A stretch of 64,000 nt of DNA from Halopiger goleimassiliensis (lineage in GTDB: Archaea > Halobacteriota > Halobacteria > Halobacteriales > Natrialbaceae): NCBI RefSeq assembly GCF_000455345.1, contig NZ_HG315690.1, forward strand, positions 1,253,742-1,317,741, written 5' to 3'. The notes under the pieces are model-generated. The model was not told where the DNA came from, ran no database searches, and was given only the letters and a program-made list of their open reading frames with translations. A program made the position numbers and the translations under genes. Within the stretch, counting starts at the first letter, position 1; every line of letters begins with the position of its first letter. Positions 26,965-35,936 of this stretch are shown in pieces.

Positions 26965-28440
26965 TCAGTCCGCGGTGAGATCGACCAGCGACACGTCGTC
27001 GGGCACCCGCTCGAGGACCGACCGTGGCCAGCCCGCGTGACCGAGCGTCAGGTCCGCGTCGGGATTGGCCTCGGCGAGCGCGGCGACGCCGTCCGCCGCG
27101 GCCTCGAGGGCCGCCCGGTCGGTGCTGTCTGGCAGTTCGGCGGTCAGCGGATAGGTCTTCGACAGCGCCCGCGGGAAGGGGCCAAAGGGCGGCTCGACGC
27201 GCCAGGAGGCGTCGAACTCGTCGCTCCGCGGGGGCTGGCCCTCGGTGAGAAACAGCGAGTCGGGAACCGGGAGGCGCTCGAGTCGCCGGTGGTGACGCAG
27301 CACTTCGGGTCGGCGAGCGCTCTCGTGGGAGGTGTAGAAGAACGCGCCTTTCGAGACGGGATCCGAGGCCTCGAGTTGGGCGGCGTGATCGAGCAGCGTC
27401 CGGTAGCCGTCGAGCATCGTCGGGTGCGAGCGGGCCCGTTGTTCGACGAGTTCGAGCAGGTTCCCCGCGCGGATCGCTTGCTTGATCCGGCGCAGTTCCG
27501 CGAAGGAGACGTGGAGGTTGTGGGCAGCGAGTTCTTCCTCGCGTTCCTCGTCGGGGAGATTGCGGAGTTCATCGGGCGTGAAGTCGGCACAGACGGGACA
27601 CGAACAGGGCAGATACTCCAGATCCTCGAGGTGGCGGGTGCCCCGCACCGTGAGGTAGCGATCGTCGCGGGCGTACAGCGCGTACGCGGCGGAGTCGAAC
27701 AGGTCACAGCCCATCGCGACCCCGAGCGCGAACATCATGGGGTGGCCGGCACCGAAGAGGTGAACCGGTGCGTTGGCACCCAACCCGCGTTTCGCGGCCG
27801 TGACCACTTCGACCATATCGGCGTAGCGGTAGTCGTTCATCAGCGGGACGACCGCGCCGACGGGGAAGACGTCCAGCTCCGTCGCGTCGGCGTGGCGACC
27901 CGCCTCCTCGCGGAGATCCGGGTACGTCGATCCCTGGACGGGGGCGGTCACGAGCATGTCGCCGGTGTCGATCTCCTGGGCGCGCTCGAGTCGCTCCTGC
28001 GTGGTGGCGAGTTCGTCCTCGGCCCGCTCGCGGGGGACGTCCGGCGGCGTCGGGATGTCGACGGGCGTCCCGATGTCCGAGCCGATCCGGTACTGAAAGT
28101 CGAGGATCTCTTCGCTCGTGACGTCGATCTCGCCGTACTCCGAGAGCTGGAACGAGCCGGAGTCGGTCATGATCGCCCCGGGGAAATCGAGCATCGCGTG
28201 CAGTCCCTCCTCGAGGGCGCGTTCGCGGACGTCCTCGGTGCCGTGGATGATGTAGGAGTTGGTGATCAGGATCTCGGCACCGAACTCGTCGGCCAGGCGC
28301 TGCGGACTGATGGTATCCAGATTCGGATTGATCACCGGCAGCAACGCCGGCGTCTCGACGGTCGTCCCCGCCCGCGGAACGGAGAGATCGCCGATCCGCC
28401 CGCCGGCGTCGGCGTCCCGGATCTCGAAGTGCTCGCGCAT
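26965..28440 (-). CDS. tgtA: Archaeosine tRNA-guanine transglycosylase (TgtA)
   Basis: 491 residues from the ATG at 28440 ([11 protein letters not shown]). It swaps guanine 15 of tRNA for preQ0, the first step of archaeosine synthesis. The catalytic domain shows M-T-D-S-G-S-F-Q with the key Asp93. The zinc motif C-S-C-P-V-C lies near residue 280 with a following His. The C-terminal part is shorter than in thermophiles, because the PUA region is usually a separate protein in haloarchaea. RaSEA, a later enzyme of the pathway, is encoded at 52649-53749. An in-frame ATG at 28464 is less conserved. Confidence 0.95.
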   Translation of the reverse strand: MREHFEIRDADAGGRIGDLSVPRAGTTVETPALLPVINPNLDTISPQRLADEFGAEILITNSYIIHGTEDVRERALEEGLHAMLDFPGAIMTDSGSFQLSEYGEIDVTSEEILDFQYRIGSDIGTPVDIPTPPDVPRERAEDELATTQERLERAQEIDTGDMLVTAPVQGSTYPDLREEAGRHADATELDVFPVGAVVPLMNDYRYADMVEVVTAAKRGLGANAPVHLFGAGHPMMFALGVAMGCDLFDSAAYALYARDDRYLTVRGTRHLEDLEYLPCSCPVCADFTPDELRNLPDEEREEELAAHNLHVSFAELRRIKQAIRAGNLLELVEQRARSHPTMLDGYRTLLDHAAQLEASDPVSKGAFFYTSHESARRPEVLRHHRRLERLPVPDSLFLTEGQPPRSDEFDASWRVEPPFGPFPRALSKTYPLTAELPDSTDRAALEAAADGVAALAEANPDADLTLGHAGWPRSVLERVPDDVSLVDLTAD

Positions 28441-28760
28441 CGACCGCCCGTTGGTCGCTGGCACGTAAGTCAGTGCAGGTTTCCCGCCGACGACCCGTTC
28501 GATAGCCCGGTCGTCGTGTCAACCCGGCTACGATAAGCGATCCGTTCTCCGTCAGGCATATATGCGACCGCGATTGCAAGCCCAACTGACAGTCCGCTCG
28601 AGCGAGGGTTCCGCTCGCACCCGACGCCTGACCGTCACACTCCGAACGAGATGAAAACGCCATTATCGACCGTTTCAGGCTTCAATCAGCGCACTTGACT
28701 GATCCAATCGCGAAACGGTCGGCTCGTTTTACCCGGTCGGCTCCCCGTAGCCTCGAGCGC
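28441..28760. other. 320-bp divergent intergenic region
   Basis: It lies between tgtA (leftward) and the first pentapeptide-island gene (rightward). It holds a 10-bp perfect palindrome GCATATATGC at 28556-28565 that could act as a TATA box in either direction, a short hairpin CGAGCG/CGCTCG near 28600, and the CTCGTTTTA promoter element at 28723-28731. No ORF with coding character was seen. Confidence 0.5.
28723..28731 (+). promoter_or_regulatory. Promoter element CTCGTTTTA of paralogue A
   Basis: The element ends 30 nt before the ATG at 28761. The same nonamer lies at the same distance before paralogue B (30492-30500), though the sequence between element and start differs. Conservation after duplication supports a functional TATA/BRE. 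Confidence 0.55.
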
Positions 28761-30176
28761 ATGGTTTCACGATCACAGACGCTCGGAGTGGTACTGGTCG
28801 CACTGATGGTCGCCCTCTCCGGAGGGCCGGCCCTGGCCGGTGCGGCCGCACCCGCGGACGATGGAACAGAGACGACAGTCACACTGCAAGATACCGACGT
28901 CCAGACGCTCGAACTCGACACCGTCACCGTCGAGAACGCGACGATCGAGGAGCTGACCGTCGAGCAGCTGGACGGCGACGCTGACCAGCTACAGGACGCC
29001 GTCGACGACGGTAGCGACGACGCGGGCGCTGCCGACGACGCTTCCGCAGACGAGGAAGACGGCGCGATGGACGACGAAGACGAGAGCGACGCCGACGAAG
29101 ACGCCGGCGTCGAGAGCGACGACAACGCCAGCGACGGCGAGGAGGTCACGCTCTCGGACGTCGAGATCGAACAGCTCGAGCTCGAGGACGTGAGCCTCGA
29201 GGAGCTCGAGACCGGCGGACAGGACGACGAGAACGCCACTGCCGACGACGAAGACGACGCGATGGATGACAGCGACGTCGGCGAGGACGACGCGATGGGC
29301 GACGAGGACGACGGGACGAACGACACCGCGACTGACGACACCGAAACCGAGACCGACGACGTTCTGGTCGACGAGGACACCGAGGAGGTCACCGTCCAGG
29401 ACCTCACCATCGAGACCATGGACGTCGAACAACTGACGATCGAGGACGTCTCGATCGAGGACGGAGAGACCGACGCCGCGGACGACGAGACCGGCGTCGA
29501 TAGCGAGGACGACGCTGACGCCGAAAACGCCACGACCGACGACGAAGACGATGCCACTGCCGACGAGGACGACGCGATGGGTACCGATGACGACGCAACC
29601 GACGCAGAAGACGACGCCACTGCCGACGACGAAGACGCGATGGAAGACGACGAGACCCAGGCCAGTGGCGAAGAGTACGAGGAACTCACCGTCGAGCAGT
29701 TCGACGTCGAGGAGATGACGATCGAGTCCATGACCGTCGAGTCGGTCGACGCCGCCGACGAGACCGACGACGCGATGGACGACACCGAGACCGACGACAC
29801 GATGGGCGACGACACCGAGACCGACGCGGCCGACGCCGAAGACGGCGACATGGCCTCCGACGCCGAGGACGATACCGGCGTCGGCGACGAAGACGCCACG
29901 ACCGACGACGCCGAGAACGGCCTCGACGACGAGACCGACGGGGAGACCATCGAGGAGCTGTCCGCATCGACGGTCGATATCGGCGACGCGACCGCCGAGT
30001 CGTTCGTCATCGGCGAGGCGGAGGGCCTCGAGGACGCCGGTGAGGACGACACCGAAACGGAGGACGCCGGCGGCGACGGCGTCCTCGACGACGGGAACGA
30101 GACCGACGACGAAAACGAGACTGACGACGAGCAAGAGGACGATGATGGCTTCCTCGCCGTCCCCGTCCTGAGCTAA
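28761..30176 (+). CDS. Secreted acidic protein with five pentapeptide-repeat islands (paralogue A)
   Basis: 471 residues. A signal peptide (1 to about 30, ending A-L-A-G-A-A-A) is followed by five short islands with a five-residue period of the form hydrophobic-Thr/Asp/Ser-Val/Ile-Glu-x (for example L-T-V-E-Q, F-D-V-E-E, M-T-I-E-S), at about 39-70, 129-150, 210-233, 309-330 and 396-420. Between them are long Asp/Glu/Thr linkers with D-D-A-M-D-D-type repeats. The islands would suit a right-handed quadrilateral beta-helix. No catalytic motif, anchor or cysteine is seen. The next gene is its paralogue. Function unknown; a cell-surface or biofilm-type role is speculation. Confidence 0.75.
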   Translation: MVSRSQTLGVVLVALMVALSGGPALAGAAAPADDGTETTVTLQDTDVQTLELDTVTVENATIEELTVEQLDGDADQLQDAVDDGSDDAGAADDASADEEDGAMDDEDESDADEDAGVESDDNASDGEEVTLSDVEIEQLELEDVSLEELETGGQDDENATADDEDDAMDDSDVGEDDAMGDEDDGTNDTATDDTETETDDVLVDEDTEEVTVQDLTIETMDVEQLTIEDVSIEDGETDAADDETGVDSEDDADAENATTDDEDDATADEDDAMGTDDDATDAEDDATADDEDAMEDDETQASGEEYEELTVEQFDVEEMTIESMTVESVDAADETDDAMDDTETDDTMGDDTETDAADAEDGDMASDAEDDTGVGDEDATTDDAENGLDDETDGETIEELSASTVDIGDATAESFVIGEAEGLEDAGEDDTETEDAGGDGVLDDGNETDDENETDDEQEDDDGFLAVPVLS

Positions 30177-30529
30177 TCGAACGACGTCCGCGACCGGAAC
30201 TGCCCGCTCGGTACCCGATTCGATTCACCGCGGCTTTTTCGACGTACTCACGCACTCCACCGATCACCGGACCGTCGTCTCGCCGCCCGGACCTGTCAGC
30301 GGTAACCACTCGTTCCCGGTTGCCCGACATAATCAGGTAGCGACGGCAAGCGAAACCCAGTTGCTGGGCGATCTGAGACCTGCGATAGGCGCGACTGACG
30401 ATCACGCCGACTGAGATGATGAACGCGTGATTAGCGAACTCGGCGTGCGAGCCAACTCGTCCTTTCCCGGAGACAACGCTGTAACAGTCGCCTCGTTTTA
30501 GCGGGCCGACAGTCGGTAGTGTCGGGCGC
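30177..30529. other. 353-bp intergenic region between the two paralogues
   Basis: No coding ORF was recognised. The only clear element is CTCGTTTTA at 30492-30500 before paralogue B. The rest has somewhat lower GC than coding DNA but no strong repeat. It is not a copy of the region upstream of paralogue A except for the last 40 bp or so. Confidence 0.5.
30492..30500 (+). promoter_or_regulatory. Promoter element CTCGTTTTA of paralogue B
   Basis: Identical to the element before paralogue A and likewise ending 30 nt before the ATG (30530). See that entry. Confidence 0.55.
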
Positions 30530-31840
30530 ATGGTCTCACGATCACAGACGCTATCAGTGGCCGTCGTCGCACTGCTGGTCGCCCTCTCCGGCGGCCCCGC
30601 TATGGCGGGTGCGGCGTCGACCACAGCGGACACACAGGAGACGAGCGCAACGCTCGAGAACGTACAGGTCGGCGAACTCGAACTCGAGAGCGCTACCGTC
30701 GAGAACGCCACCATCGAGGAACTGAACGTCTCGGAGCTCGAACTCGAGGCCCAGCAACTCGAGGAACAACTCGAACAGCAGGAAGGCGAGCAGAACCAGA
30801 CACAGGACGAAGAGACCGAAGAGACCGGAATGCAGGCCAACGAGACCGAGGAGGACCAGGAGGGCACCGAGGCGGACAGCCAGGAGCTCGAGCAGGCCCA
30901 GGACGTGACGATCTCCGACATCGAAATCGAACAACTGGAACTGTCGACGGTCACGTACGAGGAGCTCCAGACCGGTGAGGACGGAGCGACCAACGAGACC
31001 GAAAACGCCACTGAGACCGACGGCGGGGAGGAAGAAACAAACGAGACGGACGACGAGATGGGTGACGAGAACGCCACCGCCGACGCGACGGCGCAGGCCG
31101 GAACCCAGGACGACGCGATGGACGGCGGGCAGGAACTGTTCGACGAGAACGCCGACGAAGTTACCGTCCAGGACCTCACCATCGAGACGATGGACGTCGA
31201 ACGGATGACGATCGAGGACCTCTCCGTCGAGGAGGGCGGGATCCTCAATCAGATCGGTGACTGGTTCAGCGGCCTGTTCGGTGGCGACGACGGCGGTGGA
31301 GAGGAGACCGACAACGAGACGGCCGGACAGGAGAACGAAACCGCCCAGGAAGACGGAGGCGACGAGGAGACGACCACCCAGGAGATCGACGAACTCACCA
31401 TCGAACAGTTCGACGTCGAGAGCATCTCGATCACCTCGATGACCATCGAGACCCTCGAAGAGGCCGGCGAAAGCGACGGCGAGAACACCACGACCGACGA
31501 GTCCGGTAACGAGACCGAGACGGCCGACGAATCGGCCAGCGTCGCCGCCGCACAGGAAGACGAAACCGAGGGCGACACGATGGACGACGGGGCGGCCACC
31601 AACGAGACCGAAGACGGCACGACCGAGACGGTCTCCCAGGCCAACGCAACCGCGATCTCCATCGACGACGTGACCGCCAACACCGTGACCCTCGGCGACG
31701 CGCAGGACCTCGAGCAGATCACCGAACAGAACGCCACTGAGACGACCGACGGGACCGAGAACGACACCGCCACCGAGGACGGTACGACCGAGGACACCGA
31801 CAACGAATCGGAACAGCCGTCGATCGCCGTCGGTCGGTAA
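30530..31840 (+). CDS. Secreted acidic, sequon-rich protein with five pentapeptide-repeat islands (paralogue B)
   Basis: 436 residues. Its signal peptide is almost the same as in paralogue A (starts MVSRSQTL). The five islands align with those of A: V-T-V-Q-D-L-T-I-E-T-M-D-V-E is identical in both, and I-E-Q-F-D-V-E-S closely follows V-E-Q-F-D-V-E-E. The linkers are unrelated: here they are Glu/Asn/Thr-rich and carry at least 15 N-x-S/T sequons, so heavy N-glycosylation is possible. An amphipathic insert with I-L-N-Q-I-G-D-W-F-S-G-L-F follows island three and is absent from A. No cysteine is present. Function unknown. Confidence 0.75.
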   Translation: MVSRSQTLSVAVVALLVALSGGPAMAGAASTTADTQETSATLENVQVGELELESATVENATIEELNVSELELEAQQLEEQLEQQEGEQNQTQDEETEETGMQANETEEDQEGTEADSQELEQAQDVTISDIEIEQLELSTVTYEELQTGEDGATNETENATETDGGEEETNETDDEMGDENATADATAQAGTQDDAMDGGQELFDENADEVTVQDLTIETMDVERMTIEDLSVEEGGILNQIGDWFSGLFGGDDGGGEETDNETAGQENETAQEDGGDEETTTQEIDELTIEQFDVESISITSMTIETLEEAGESDGENTTTDESGNETETADESASVAAAQEDETEGDTMDDGAATNETEDGTTETVSQANATAISIDDVTANTVTLGDAQDLEQITEQNATETTDGTENDTATEDGTTEDTDNESEQPSIAVGR

Positions 31841-31961
31841 CGAACCGACCACCCTCGATCGCCGACTCACGACGTCGGGTTCGAACGACGAACCGGGATC
31901 ACACCGTTTTCTCTCGAACGACTGACCAGCGCTGCATCGAACCTCGACGGTTGCGAGCGAC

Positions 31962-32519
31962 TCAGTCGTCGCTCGAGTCGAACAGACGGTAGTAGGAGAC
32001 GGCCAGCACCGTCCGCCCGTCGCGGACCTCGCCCGCACGGACGGCCTCGAGCAACGTCTCGAACGGGGTCGGCTCCACGCGAATGCTCTCGTCGGGGTCG
32101 AGTTGCTGGTCGCCGGTCGGCCGGCAGTCGTGTGCCACGAAGAAGTGCAGGACTGAATCGGCGATCCCGTTGGTCGGTTCGACGGTTACCAGCGACTCGA
32201 GGCGGTCGGCCTCGTGGCCGGTCTCCTCGGCGAGTTCGCGCCGGGCGGCGGCCTCGAGGTCGTCGTCGTCGGGTTCCGTGGTGCCGACGGGGAGGCCGCG
32301 GTTGACCCGGGAGACGGCCTGTCGCCACTCCTCGATGCAGACGACGTCGCCGTCCGGACGGAACGGGAGAACGCAGACCCCGGCGGGTTCGGAGAGGTAG
32401 TCGAACTCGGTTTCGGTACCGTCGGGAAGGCGAACCGTCTCGTTCACGACGTCGAAACCGGGGCAACTGTAGGCGGTCTCGCGCTCGAGCGTCTCCCAGG
32501 CGAGGGGATCGGACGACAT
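31962..32519 (-). CDS. Nudix hydrolase, ADP-ribose pyrophosphatase-like
   Basis: 185 residues from the ATG at 32519. The Nudix box is visible as G-T-T-E-P-D-x4-L-E-A-A-A-R-R-E-L-A-E-E-T-G-H, with the metal-binding E-L-A-E-E-T-G intact and a slightly long spacing from the first Gly. The preceding strands (V-C-V-L-P-F, V-V-C-I-E-E-W-R-Q) resemble ADP-ribose pyrophosphatases. The substrate is likely a nucleoside diphosphate sugar, not determined. Confidence 0.88.
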   Translation of the reverse strand: MSSDPLAWETLERETAYSCPGFDVVNETVRLPDGTETEFDYLSEPAGVCVLPFRPDGDVVCIEEWRQAVSRVNRGLPVGTTEPDDDDLEAAARRELAEETGHEADRLESLVTVEPTNGIADSVLHFFVAHDCRPTGDQQLDPDESIRVEPTPFETLLEAVRAGEVRDGRTVLAVSYYRLFDSSDD

Positions 32520-32701
32520 ACCGGCCCGTAGGGAAGGGGCTGTCAAAAACGCCCCGTCATCGCGGGGGCGAAATCGGTGCCGAACGGTGGATAACCCGGG
32601 AGATACGCGCCCTACGCGGTCCGTTCGGTCGGATCGCCGGACCGTACCACGCCTATAACAAAACCACGAATCGGTGAAGGTCGGTATTCAGAGGATGATC
32701 C

Positions 32702-32977
32702 ATGGACGAACTCACCGGATTTCAGCGTGACCTCCTGTACGTGATCGCTGGCAAAGACCGTCCGTCCGGCCAGGAGATTCTCGACGACATCAACAGCTAC
32801 ATCGACCAGCCGGTTACCCACGGCCGGCTGTATCCGAACCTCGATACGCTCGTCGAGAAAGACCTGGTCGAGAAAGGGCAACTCGACCGACGGACGAACT
32901 ACTACGCCCTGACGCCCAAGGGACGACGCGCGCTCCAGCGCCGCCAGGAGTGGGTCGACCAGTACGTCGACGTCTAA
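32702..32977 (+). CDS. PadR family transcriptional regulator
   Basis: 91 residues, a single winged-helix domain. F-Q-R-D-L-L-Y-V-I-A-G and G-R-L-Y-P-N-L-D-T-L-V-E-K-D-L-V are the PadR recognition helix and following helix, and the wing is T-N-Y-Y-A-L-T-P-K-G. It lacks the long C-terminal dimerisation helices of larger PadR proteins. The target is unknown. A strong hairpin follows at 33001-33034. Confidence 0.92.
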   Translation: MDELTGFQRDLLYVIAGKDRPSGQEILDDINSYIDQPVTHGRLYPNLDTLVEKDLVEKGQLDRRTNYYALTPKGRRALQRRQEWVDQYVDV

Positions 32978-33396
32978 TACGGACTGCCGTCCCGAGTTCC
33001 CGGCGCAACCGCCGCTCGGGTCGCGGTTGCGCCGAAACCGACGTACAGAAGACCGTCTCACTCCTGGCGACGGCGTTCGTACGGAACGTCTCGAGCGGCG
33101 ACGTTGCTATTGCTCCCGGCGGCACCAGTCGACGAACGGCCCGCTCGACGGCACAGAGCAGGCTGTAGGTAGTCGTGACCACGGCTGTAAGCAGCCGTGA
33201 ACCACAGAACGGACGGCGTACGGCCGATCGCGGTCCGACGCCGTACAAAACTGTCACGGCGGAATCGAACGCGACTGAGACCAGCACACGGGCAACGTGC
33301 GGGTCTCGAACGACGGACAGCCGCTCGTCCGGACCGTCGCCGATTCGGTCGGGTGCGACACTGGCGATCGATCGTCGGTGGTAGAGACGGGGTCGC
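32978..33396. other. 419-bp convergent intergenic region with two hairpins
   Basis: It lies between the padR stop and the stop of the leftward DUF4397 gene. It contains the conserved hairpin at 33001-33034 and an 8-bp hairpin CACGGCTG/CAGCCGTG with a TAAG loop at 33180-33199. No gene was recognised in the remainder. Confidence 0.5.
33001..33034. repeat. 12-bp perfect hairpin, copy A of a dispersed element
   Basis: CGGCGCAACCGC (33001-33012) pairs fully with GCGGTTGCGCCG (33023-33034) around the loop CGCTCGGGTC. The flanks and loop resemble copy B at 43547-43582, where a paired position changes compensatorily. It lies 23 bp after padR, so it may end that transcript, but no T-run follows. Confidence 0.6.
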
Positions 33397-34710
33397 TTAC
33401 GAGCCGCCCCTCGAGTCCGCTCCGTGTCCGTCCTCGTACCCCTCTTCGTTGGTCAGGGGCTGATCCGGCCCGACGTCGGAATCGTCGTCGTGAACGTCGC
33501 GATCCCCGTGGGCGTCACGGTCGCCGTGGCCTTCGCGGTCGTCATCGTGGCCTTCGCGGTCGTCATCGTGGCCTTCGCGGTCGCCGTGACCTTCGCGGTC
33601 GTCACCGTGGCCTTCGCGGTCCTCGTGGTCGCCATCGGGTTCGACGTCGCCGGTTTCCGGCTCGAGATCGTCGTCGGCGTCGTTGGTCCCGTCGATAGCG
33701 AGAGTGACCGTGAACGACCGATCCCCGACGTCGTCGTCGCGCTCGTCGCCCTCGTGCTCGCCAACGTCGTCGTGGTCCGGTCTCCCCTCCAGATAGCCGA
33801 TCGCATAGCCCGTGTAGACGGTCCCGGCCTCGAGGTCGAGATCGACGGACGCGGCCGGATCCTCGGGCCTGATCACGTCGTCGGGCACGTCGACGGCCCC
33901 CGGGTAATCGGCGTCGGCTTCCTCCGGTCGATCGTCGGTCCCCTCTCGATCACCGTCCGACTCGTAGGGATAGAGTTCGAGAGTACGTTCGCCGGCCACG
34001 ACGGGGGCGTAGCCGCTGGGTTCGGTGAACGAAACGTCCTCGAAGAGGATCGTTCCGGTCTCCCCGTCGGCGATCTCGACCGTCGGCGCGTCGGGGGCGG
34101 CGTGCACGAGTCGCAGGTGGGCAGTGTCGTCCTCCTCGATGGCGTCGGGTTGGCGGTCGACGAGGAACAGGAGTTCGAAGGTGCCGGGACCGTCGCTCGG
34201 TTCCGCCGCGTCGCCGTCGTCGTCGGCCCCGTCGTCCATCTCGTCGCCCCCGTGATCGTCCGCCGCGGCGTGGTCCTCGTCGTGTGCCGCGTCGGGGCTG
34301 TCCTCGTCATCTTCGTCGTGGGCCTCGTCGGCCTCGAGTTCGCCGATCGCGGCGGCGGTGTAGTACTCCGTATCGACCGAGATATGTCGCTGGTAGACGA
34401 CGGTCTCGGGATCGTCCGCGGGCGTGATCGTCACCTTGTAGTCGCCGGGAACGATCTCGAGGTACGGGGAGCGTTCGTCGTAGCCGAGACCGGCGAGGAT
34501 TCGGTCGTCGTCGACGTAGACGTCCACCTCGGGTGCGTCAGGCGAGAAGTGAGCGACCCGGATCGCACCCATCTCCGCGTCGTCGGGGACCGCCTCGGGG
34601 TCCCGTTCGTCGTCTTCGTGTTGGTTGACCGCCAGAACGGTGCCGGAGAGCGTCGAACCGGCACCGACGACACCGATCGCCTTGATCGTGGATCGTCGTG
34701 ATAGCGTCAT
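33397..34710 (-). CDS. Secreted protein with two DUF4397-like domains and a His/Asp-rich repeat tail
   Basis: 437 residues from the ATG at 34710. S-R-R-S-T-I-K-A-I-G is a Tat signal. Two DUF4397-like beta domains start at about 49 (V-A-H-F-S-P-D-A-P) and 199 (L-V-H-A-A-P-D-A-P), separated by a His/Asp-rich linker (about 130-165). The C-terminal stretch 361-410 is a tandem repeat of D-R-E-G-H-G-D and D-R-E-G-H-D-D-D units with about 8 His, which could bind metal ions. DUF4397 proteins are usually cell-surface. A GTG two codons upstream is a weaker start. Confidence 0.82.
   Translation of the reverse strand: MTLSRRSTIKAIGVVGAGSTLSGTVLAVNQHEDDERDPEAVPDDAEMGAIRVAHFSPDAPEVDVYVDDDRILAGLGYDERSPYLEIVPGDYKVTITPADDPETVVYQRHISVDTEYYTAAAIGELEADEAHDEDDEDSPDAAHDEDHAAADDHGGDEMDDGADDDGDAAEPSDGPGTFELLFLVDRQPDAIEEDDTAHLRLVHAAPDAPTVEIADGETGTILFEDVSFTEPSGYAPVVAGERTLELYPYESDGDREGTDDRPEEADADYPGAVDVPDDVIRPEDPAASVDLDLEAGTVYTGYAIGYLEGRPDHDDVGEHEGDERDDDVGDRSFTVTLAIDGTNDADDDLEPETGDVEPDGDHEDREGHGDDREGHGDREGHDDDREGHDDDREGHGDRDAHGDRDVHDDDSDVGPDQPLTNEEGYEDGHGADSRGGS
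33481..33630. repeat. Tandem coding repeat (about 18-24 bp units)
   Basis: Units of the type GTCATCGTGGCCTTCGCG recur several times inside the 3' part of the DUF4397 gene and encode the D-R-E-G-H repeats. Unit number is likely to vary between strains by slippage. Confidence 0.7.
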
Positions 34711-35114
34711 CGGCACCCGGAACGGGGACCGACGATCCGAAAAACGGCTCAGTCAGTTAGCCGGATTTTCCTCTCCTTTCCACCGACGGGCGAACCCAAG
34801 GATTCCCATAACTCGTCGAAATCGGTTCCTACAACCGGACTCTCCGGCGTGAACCCGGGCGGTCACCACGAGACGAGCGGGTCGCCGAACGCGGCGGCGT
34901 CACCCCCGCTCGAACCGGTCGAGGATCGTCTCGAGGCCGGCAGTACGGCGTCGATACGCGGACGCTTCTCGCCGTAATTCCGCCGTACGGGGCAGTTAGG
35001 CACTCGATTCGGACACCGTCACCGTCGCCCGCTCGAGAATCAGTGCGACCACGTGCGGGGACCGCCGATCCGTGACCGCCCGGCTCGACGGTCGGCCACA
35101 CTGGCCAATGGAGA
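34711..35114. other. 404-bp intergenic region
   Basis: It lies upstream of the DUF4397 gene and downstream of a small lipoprotein gene. A weak inverted repeat GTACGGCG/CGCCGTAC (34943-34950, 34981-34988) was seen. Nothing else was recognised. Confidence 0.4.
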
Positions 35115-35393
35115 TCAGGATTCGCTGTCGTTTCCGTCGTCTTCGCCGATCTCGTTTTCGTCGCCGTTGACCTCCTCGTTCCCGTTCTCCTCGTCGCCGT
35201 CCTCCTCGGTTCCGGGACCGGTCTCGTCGTCCTCGAGGTCCTGTCCGTTGCCGGTTCCCTCTTCCGACTCGGGGACGTCATCACCTCCCGACTCCTCCTC
35301 TCCCGGGCCGCCACAGCCGGCGACGAGGGCCGCCGTGGCGGCTCCGGCGGTCGCGAGCAGTCGCCGTCGCGTCGATCGCGTCGATCGAGCCAT
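35115..35393 (-). CDS. Small acidic lipoprotein
   Basis: 92 residues. M-A-R-S-T-R-S-T-R-R-R-L-L and the lipobox L-V-A-G-C form a Tat-type lipoprotein signal. The mature part is only about 66 residues of Asp/Glu/Gly/Asn with no hydrophobic core, so it is likely disordered and lipid-anchored. Function unknown. It has no recognisable homologue beyond the general acidic lipoprotein type. Confidence 0.7.
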   Translation of the reverse strand: MARSTRSTRRRLLATAGAATAALVAGCGGPGEEESGGDDVPESEEGTGNGQDLEDDETGPGTEEDGDEENGNEEVNGDENEIGEDDGNDSES

Positions 35394-35556
35394 ACCCCGA
35401 GTCCACTCTCGAGTGAAATAAGCGTCGAGCCGACATACGCGCGGTACACCCGCCGGTTTCGACCGGTCTCGCGGCCACACCACGCGGCCGGCAGGCGTCA
35501 GCCAGGTGCGAAATTCGACCCGAGGGTTCAATTGGTCTCGGTCGATAGGAGGGGGT

Positions 35557-35907
35557 ATGGAGTTCGCCGTTTCGCGCGACGTCACGACCCTCGTCACCCT
35601 CCACGGGGGATCGGATACGACCGCCTGCGACGAGGCCAGCGACGAACTGGCCGACGGCCTCGCGTCCCTGACCGCGGCCGGGACGGTCGCCGACTGGGAT
35701 ATCGTCGACGCCACCGTCCACGAACACCCCACGGCACCGTTCGACCCGTACACGATCACCGTCGAGTTCACCGTCACCGTCGTCGTCGAGGCCGACGACG
35801 CGAGCGAGGCCGAGACGATCGGCGCGACCGCGATCGACGACGCCCTCGCGGACGCCGGTCTCGACGGCGTCTCGTACACCTCCGCGCCGGCCGCCTCGAC
35901 GGCCTGA
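35557..35907 (+). CDS. Uncharacterised small acidic protein
   Basis: 116 residues from the ATG at 35557. It alternates strands and helices (T-L-V-T-L-H-G-G, I-T-V-E-F-T-V-T-V-V-V-E-A), giving a ferredoxin-like or ACT-like impression. The family is not known to me. It lies 29 bp before the SAMP1 gene on the same strand and may be co-transcribed with it. Confidence 0.65.
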   Translation: MEFAVSRDVTTLVTLHGGSDTTACDEASDELADGLASLTAAGTVADWDIVDATVHEHPTAPFDPYTITVEFTVTVVVEADDASEAETIGATAIDDALADAGLDGVSYTSAPAASTA

Positions 35908-35936
35908 TTTATACGCCGCGCGGACGAGACACCGGT

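Noticed and set aside
26755-28536. A 593-codon rightward open frame
   Set aside because: Antisense shadow of tgtA; low-complexity and no recognisable motif.
28556-28565. Palindrome GCATATATGC as an operator
   Set aside because: It may simply be a TATA box. No second site or matching gene spacing was found, so it is only mentioned in the intergenic entry.
33481-33630. Short regular repeats looking like a CRISPR array
   Set aside because: The repeats are in frame inside the DUF4397 gene, spacers are not unique, and no cas gene is present.
34943-34988. Inverted repeat GTACGGCG/CGCCGTAC
   Set aside because: 8-bp arms with a 30-nt loop in GC-rich DNA are expected by chance and no feature supports it.
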